Shown piece after piece: positions 60,593 through 64,000 of a stretch of DNA of 64,000 bases. The position numbers were made by a program, and so were the translations under genes. Position 1 is the first letter of the stretch; each line of letters opens with the position of its first letter. Source of the stretch: Petrosia ficiformis (lineage: Eukaryota > Porifera > Demospongiae > Haplosclerida > Petrosiidae); the NCBI GenBank assembly GCA_947044365.1, contig OX345636.1, positions 22,663,466 through 22,727,465 on the forward strand. The letters are read 5' to 3'. Under the pieces are notes generated by a model. The model saw only the letters and a list, made by a program, of their open reading frames with translations, had not been told where the DNA came from and ran no database searches.

Positions 60593-61100
60593 CTGCAAAT
60601 CAAATTAACACTAATATTACTTAACTACATGTACATATACATGTACATGTACATGTATATGTACATGTATATGTACATGTATATTGTATAGTACATGCAT
60701 TCTTACATGTAATTTCAAATATCAACAAAATTAATCACCATAGTTACATTTTACATGTACATGTACATGTAGTTGCTCAATACTACTAATAATTGTAATA
60801 ATATATTATAACTACATGTATTACCTCCAACGTCAATGTAATGCTACTATTACTATTACCTTAAAAATCAGTATATTACTATTACTATTATGGTGTTACT
60901 GTTATACATGTGTATATTCCTATAGCATTGAGGTTTCTGTCATGTTTTAAACTAAATGACCATTGCATTTAATGTTTATGAGTTTCTCAAAAATAAATCT
61001 ACACATTTCTGGCCAAAAACGTTCCCTCCAATATTAAAAAGTCTCTCTATTGGCCCTACTATAAGTGAACATATTAAGATCAATATATATATTATGTGTG

Positions 61101-61158
<58 letters not shown>

Positions 61159-61540
61159 TGTATATATATATACATGTACAATGTACAATGTATATATTTA
61201 TATATACATGTACATTAAACCATGTGGAAAACAATCATAGCCATAATAAGCAAAAATGATTCATGATATACTCTCTTGTGTCTTTATTTGGCTACTAAGC
61301 TGAGGTCCCACTGGAAAATACCACACCTCCCCCCACCCCCAATGTGTACTGTACTGTATCATGAGAGAATTACAATATCTACATGTACATGAACATGAAC
61401 GTGTATACAGTATTACAGATGGTGCTATCTTGGTGTTGCAGGCACCAAATATAATTACATTTTTGTGGTTATTATTATATTAATTATCTATAAATTACAG
61501 TAACAATAAATATTGATTCCTCTCAGTCGCAAACATTCCC
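60593..61540. other. EXOC6 intron or 5' side, no exon recognised
   Basis: Searched on the minus strand for the next upstream Sec15 exon without success. Contains TACATG tracts, (ACT/ATT) runs near 60850-60900, and a (TA)n tract. Confidence 0.45.
61102..61175. repeat. (TA)n tract
   Basis: About 55 bp of uninterrupted TA plus flanking TATATAC. It produces long Tyr-Ile open frames on both strands. Confidence 0.95.
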
Positions 61541-61544
61541 AGCA

Positions 61545-61758
61545 GTTTTGTTGAGTCTCATGAGTCCCCATTAGTGTCATGAGTCTCTTTATGTCTCATG
61601 AGTCCCCGTTGATCTCATGGGTCTCCAGTAGTCTCTCTGAGTCTCATGAGTCTCCATTGGTCTCATGAGTCTCCAGTAGTTTTTCTGAGTCTCATGAGTC
61701 TCCATTGGTCTCATGAGTCTCCAGTAGTTTTTCTGAGTCTCATGAGTCTCCATTGGTT
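61545..61758 (+). repeat. GTCTCATGAGTCTCC minisatellite
   Basis: Short units (GTCTCATGAGTCTCC with ATTGG or AGTAG spacers) grouped into higher-order units of about 48 bp. The last three are nearly identical. Confidence 0.9.
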
Positions 61759-61917
61759 ATGCTTTGTGACTTACCAGAAGATGTTAAAGACAAATAAAAA
61801 AGGTACAGTCAGTATGTTTGTTTGTCCAAAATATAGCAGTTTAGGTGATTAACTAATCATATCCTTCATTACTATTGTAGCTACTGAAGATGATAATGTA
61901 GAGTTAAGTGTAGTTAC

Positions 61918-62893
61918 ATGTTGATCTTCTGGACTGCAGCAGATGAACAACCAGACCAATCCGCTTTGTACTTCAAATGTCACATATGTACTGGTCTTTC
62001 ACCAATTGACCTCAATGAAGATTTCCTGGAAGACGCAATTCCAGACAATGTCATACAAATGTTGTACCCAACACCTAGTGATCACCAGCAACAGTCACCA
62101 TCTCATATCCACTCACAACCATTGGCTGCTAACTGATATCACGGTTTTAACAACCAATACCGAGCAACAGCCATCAATACCTGATACCAATATCCAGCTA
62201 ACTGATAACACTATATTAACAACCAATACTGAGCAACAGCCATCAATACCCGATACCAACATCCAGCTAACTGATAACACTATATTAACAACCAATACCG
62301 AGCAACAGCCATCAATACCCGATACCAACATCCAGCTAACTGATAACACTATATTAACAACCAATACCGAGCAACAGCCATCAATACCCGATACCAATAT
62401 CCAGCTAACTGATAACACTATATTAACAACCAATACTGAGCAACAGCCATCAATACCCGATACCAACATCCAGCTAACTGATAACACCATATTAACAACC
62501 AATACCGAGCAACAGCCATCAATACCCGATACCAATATCCAGCTAACTGATAACACTATATTAACAACCAATACCAAGCAACAGCCATCAATACCTGATA
62601 CCAATATCCAGCTAACTGATAACACTATATTAACAACCAATACCGAGCAACAGCCATCAATACCTGATACCAATATCCAGCTAACTGATAACACTATATT
62701 AACAACCAATACCGAGCAACAGCCATCAATACCTGATACCAACATCCAGCTAACTGATAACACTATATTAACAACCAATACTGAGCAACAGCCATCAATA
62801 CCTGATACCAACATCCAGCTAACTGATAACACTATATTAACAACCAATACTGGGCAACAGCCATCAATACCTGTTTTTTTCGGTATTTTGTAG
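61918..62893 (+). CDS. Possible repeat protein with eleven 23-residue units
   Basis: From about 62138, 69-bp units encode DNTILTTNTEQQPSIPDTNI plus QLT: ten complete and one partial, 90-98 percent alike. Just upstream, a different frame from 61918 reads like real coding sequence (ALYFKCHICTGLSPIDLNED, DAIPDNVIQMLYPTPS) and ends at a stop near 62137, so a one-base shift separates it from the repeats. The minus strand is also open through the array (VSWMLVSGIDGCCSVLVVNI). Either this is a Thr/Asn-rich host exon with a frameshift, or a non-coding minisatellite whose 69-bp period keeps frames open. I cannot assign a family. Confidence 0.35.
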
Positions 62894-63960
62894 CTTCATA
62901 ACAATCGCAAGAAACACATTATGTTCTTGTAGGGTCCATATTCCACTAACAGTTTGTTCGTTCTCATATATATTTCCATCCCGATATTTTTTGGTAGTCT
63001 TCTTTTCAATGTCATTTGTTGCATATTGACTTTGTGGCCTTTTGCCATAGCTGTTGCCACAATTTTTGCATTGGCAGCTTCTGTGCATGAAGAATGCGAC
63101 TTAAAACAGGGACATCGTGATTATTCTCGCAACAGTTGAAGCGCAATTGTTCTTTTGCATTTCTTCCTCATCCACATCTACAAAGTGAAAAACACTCATT
63201 ATGGACTGGCTGCGTACTATTAGTAGATAGTAACGCCAATTCTTTGAAAGCGTAAGAGTAGTGCCCACTTCCACAGTGGTTATAAGACACACATGTAGAT
63301 ATATTGGATTCTCACTAATTTGTGTAGAACGTGGATATATTGTGAAATGAGGCCAGCTTGGTATAGATGTAAACACTATTATTTGCTGGCACAATACATT
63401 GCTGAGTCCAAGGAGCATTGCATCACCAAGAGATGTCATGTATATTCCACTTGTTCTGTAATGCTCAGCTTCTTTTCAAAGTCTACGAAAGCATCTTCAA
63501 AGAATGGTTTATAGTCTTCTTTATTCAGTATCCACTCATCATCAAGTCCCTTAGTGCTTTTATGCTACAATTTTGTGACCGAATATTAATTGAGTTCAGA
63601 TGTTGGATTACTTCAGTTTCACATTGAAATACTCTCAAGATGTAAAGCAATGGATGTGAACAAGTAGTCCCCATCTCGAGTACTTCACTTCGTATCATAC
63701 CAAATGATTTCAAAACATTGTTTAGCCGTAGTTCATTACTGTTATCCATCTGTTGTTCTTGCTTTCCCTGTGCATCCATAATAGTTGATAAGAGCCTGGC
63801 TATCTGTGCATTAGTGTGTGACAAGTTGTTGAGAACATCCTCTGAATGAAGAAAGCTTAACGCATGGTGTAAATTGAGTAAACAGTTTCACTCAGTGCTC
63901 CTGTGCTATTGTGTTGGCCAATTGTCTTCAACACAGCCCATGCATCACTAGTAGTTTTAC
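62890..63960 (-). pseudogene. Frame-broken ORF with OTU-like and Cys-rich segments (transposon-like)
   Basis: Minus strand, high to low: SGKTTSDAWAVLKTIGQHNS, IARLLSTIMDAQGKQEQQMD, FVDFEKKLSITEQVEY, LGDAMLLGLSNVLCQQIIVF, WPHFTIYPRSTQISENPIYL, then in shifted frames a Cys-rich CQCKNCGNSYGKRPQSQ end. The D-A-x-x-L-x-x-L-S, Q-I-I-V-F, N-P-I-Y-L run resembles OTU-like cysteine protease ORFs of large invertebrate repeats, and CxC..C..C tails are common there. The catalytic His is not clearly seen. Several frameshifts. The 5' end is outside the window. Confidence 0.35.
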
Positions 63961-64000
63961 CTGACTGTCCTATACGTAAAAACGTTCTGCAGATACACCA

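Larger units (their letters stand above)
39000..60780. repeat. Dispersed TACATG / ACATGT simple-repeat tracts
   Basis: Dozens of self-complementary (TACATG)n and CATGTACATG tracts fill the EXOC6 introns (for example 39890-40030, 40780-40960, 43410-43450, 47410-47750, 58185-58260, 60625-60680). They are much sparser in the first 38 kb. They give long open frames of Val-His, Tyr-Met and Cys-Thr on both strands, which are not genes. Confidence 0.85.

Noticed and set aside
61034..61259. Tyr-Ile-rich frames on both strands
   Set aside because: Product of the (TA)n tract.
60593..61540. Upstream EXOC6 exon encoding the conserved segment before FIEEYRSH
   Set aside because: No minus-strand stretch with fitting splice sites and Sec15 residues was found, so the gene is called 5' partial.
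62113..62847. 244-aa minus-strand frame of VSWMLVSGIDGCC repeats
   Set aside because: Antisense of the 69-bp minisatellite; the plus frame has better codon-third-position variation and neighbouring coding-like sequence.
1..64000. CRISPR arrays, rRNA genes, riboswitches, bacterial promoters
   Set aside because: No direct-repeat/spacer structure or RNA gene was seen, and the gene structure is eukaryotic.

Overview
This is an AT-rich, intron-rich metazoan nuclear window. Short exons, GT-AG introns packed with transposon remnants, a Death-fold/ankyrin gene, THAP and P2X7-tail modules, and dense TACATG repeats all fit a demosponge or a similar early-branching animal. That assignment is inference; no rRNA, mitochondrial or other species marker is present. 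There is no bacterial architecture, no CRISPR array and no operon.

Region 1 (about 3.4-23.8 kb, + strand) is one gene that can be assembled end to end. It has 19 exons with fully compatible phases, giving 878 aa. The order is Death domain, a CARD-like helical domain, a second Death-fold-like helical segment with a beta-rich segment, a linker with a duplicated mini-exon, a coiled coil, and two ankyrin arrays built from about one repeat per phase-0 exon. It looks like an innate-immune or cell-death adaptor. Its introns hold MITEs, tRNA-like repeats and a dead Crypton-like ORF.

Region 2 (about 23.8-36.1 kb) is a transposon-rich intergenic stretch. It contains a dead Ty3/Gypsy copy, a cysteine-rich transposon-associated ORF, and two adjacent copies of a Helitron-like unit coding for 23-residue repeats. 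The second unit is split by a young 5'-truncated LINE. After these come the 3' part of a THAP gene and a broken P2X7-tail ORF.

Region 3 (36.3-60.6 kb, - strand) is the C-terminal two thirds of the exocyst subunit EXOC6/Sec15: 19 exons, 562 aa, with its N-terminus beyond the window. A second phase-compatible pair of 3' exons offers another C-terminus. The introns are a layered transposon record. They contain a hAT element with a TTAA-flanked piggyBac-like insertion, two hAT MITEs with perfect 8-bp target duplications (one nested in another hAT-like element), a TA-flanked element carrying a HIRAN-like ORF, tRNA-derived SINEs, pogo/mariner-type MITEs, and a 141-bp-arm palindrome.

Region 4 (60.6-64 kb) has a (TA)n tract, a GTCTCATGA minisatellite, a 69-bp coding minisatellite open on both strands, and a frame-broken minus-strand ORF with a cysteine-rich motif.
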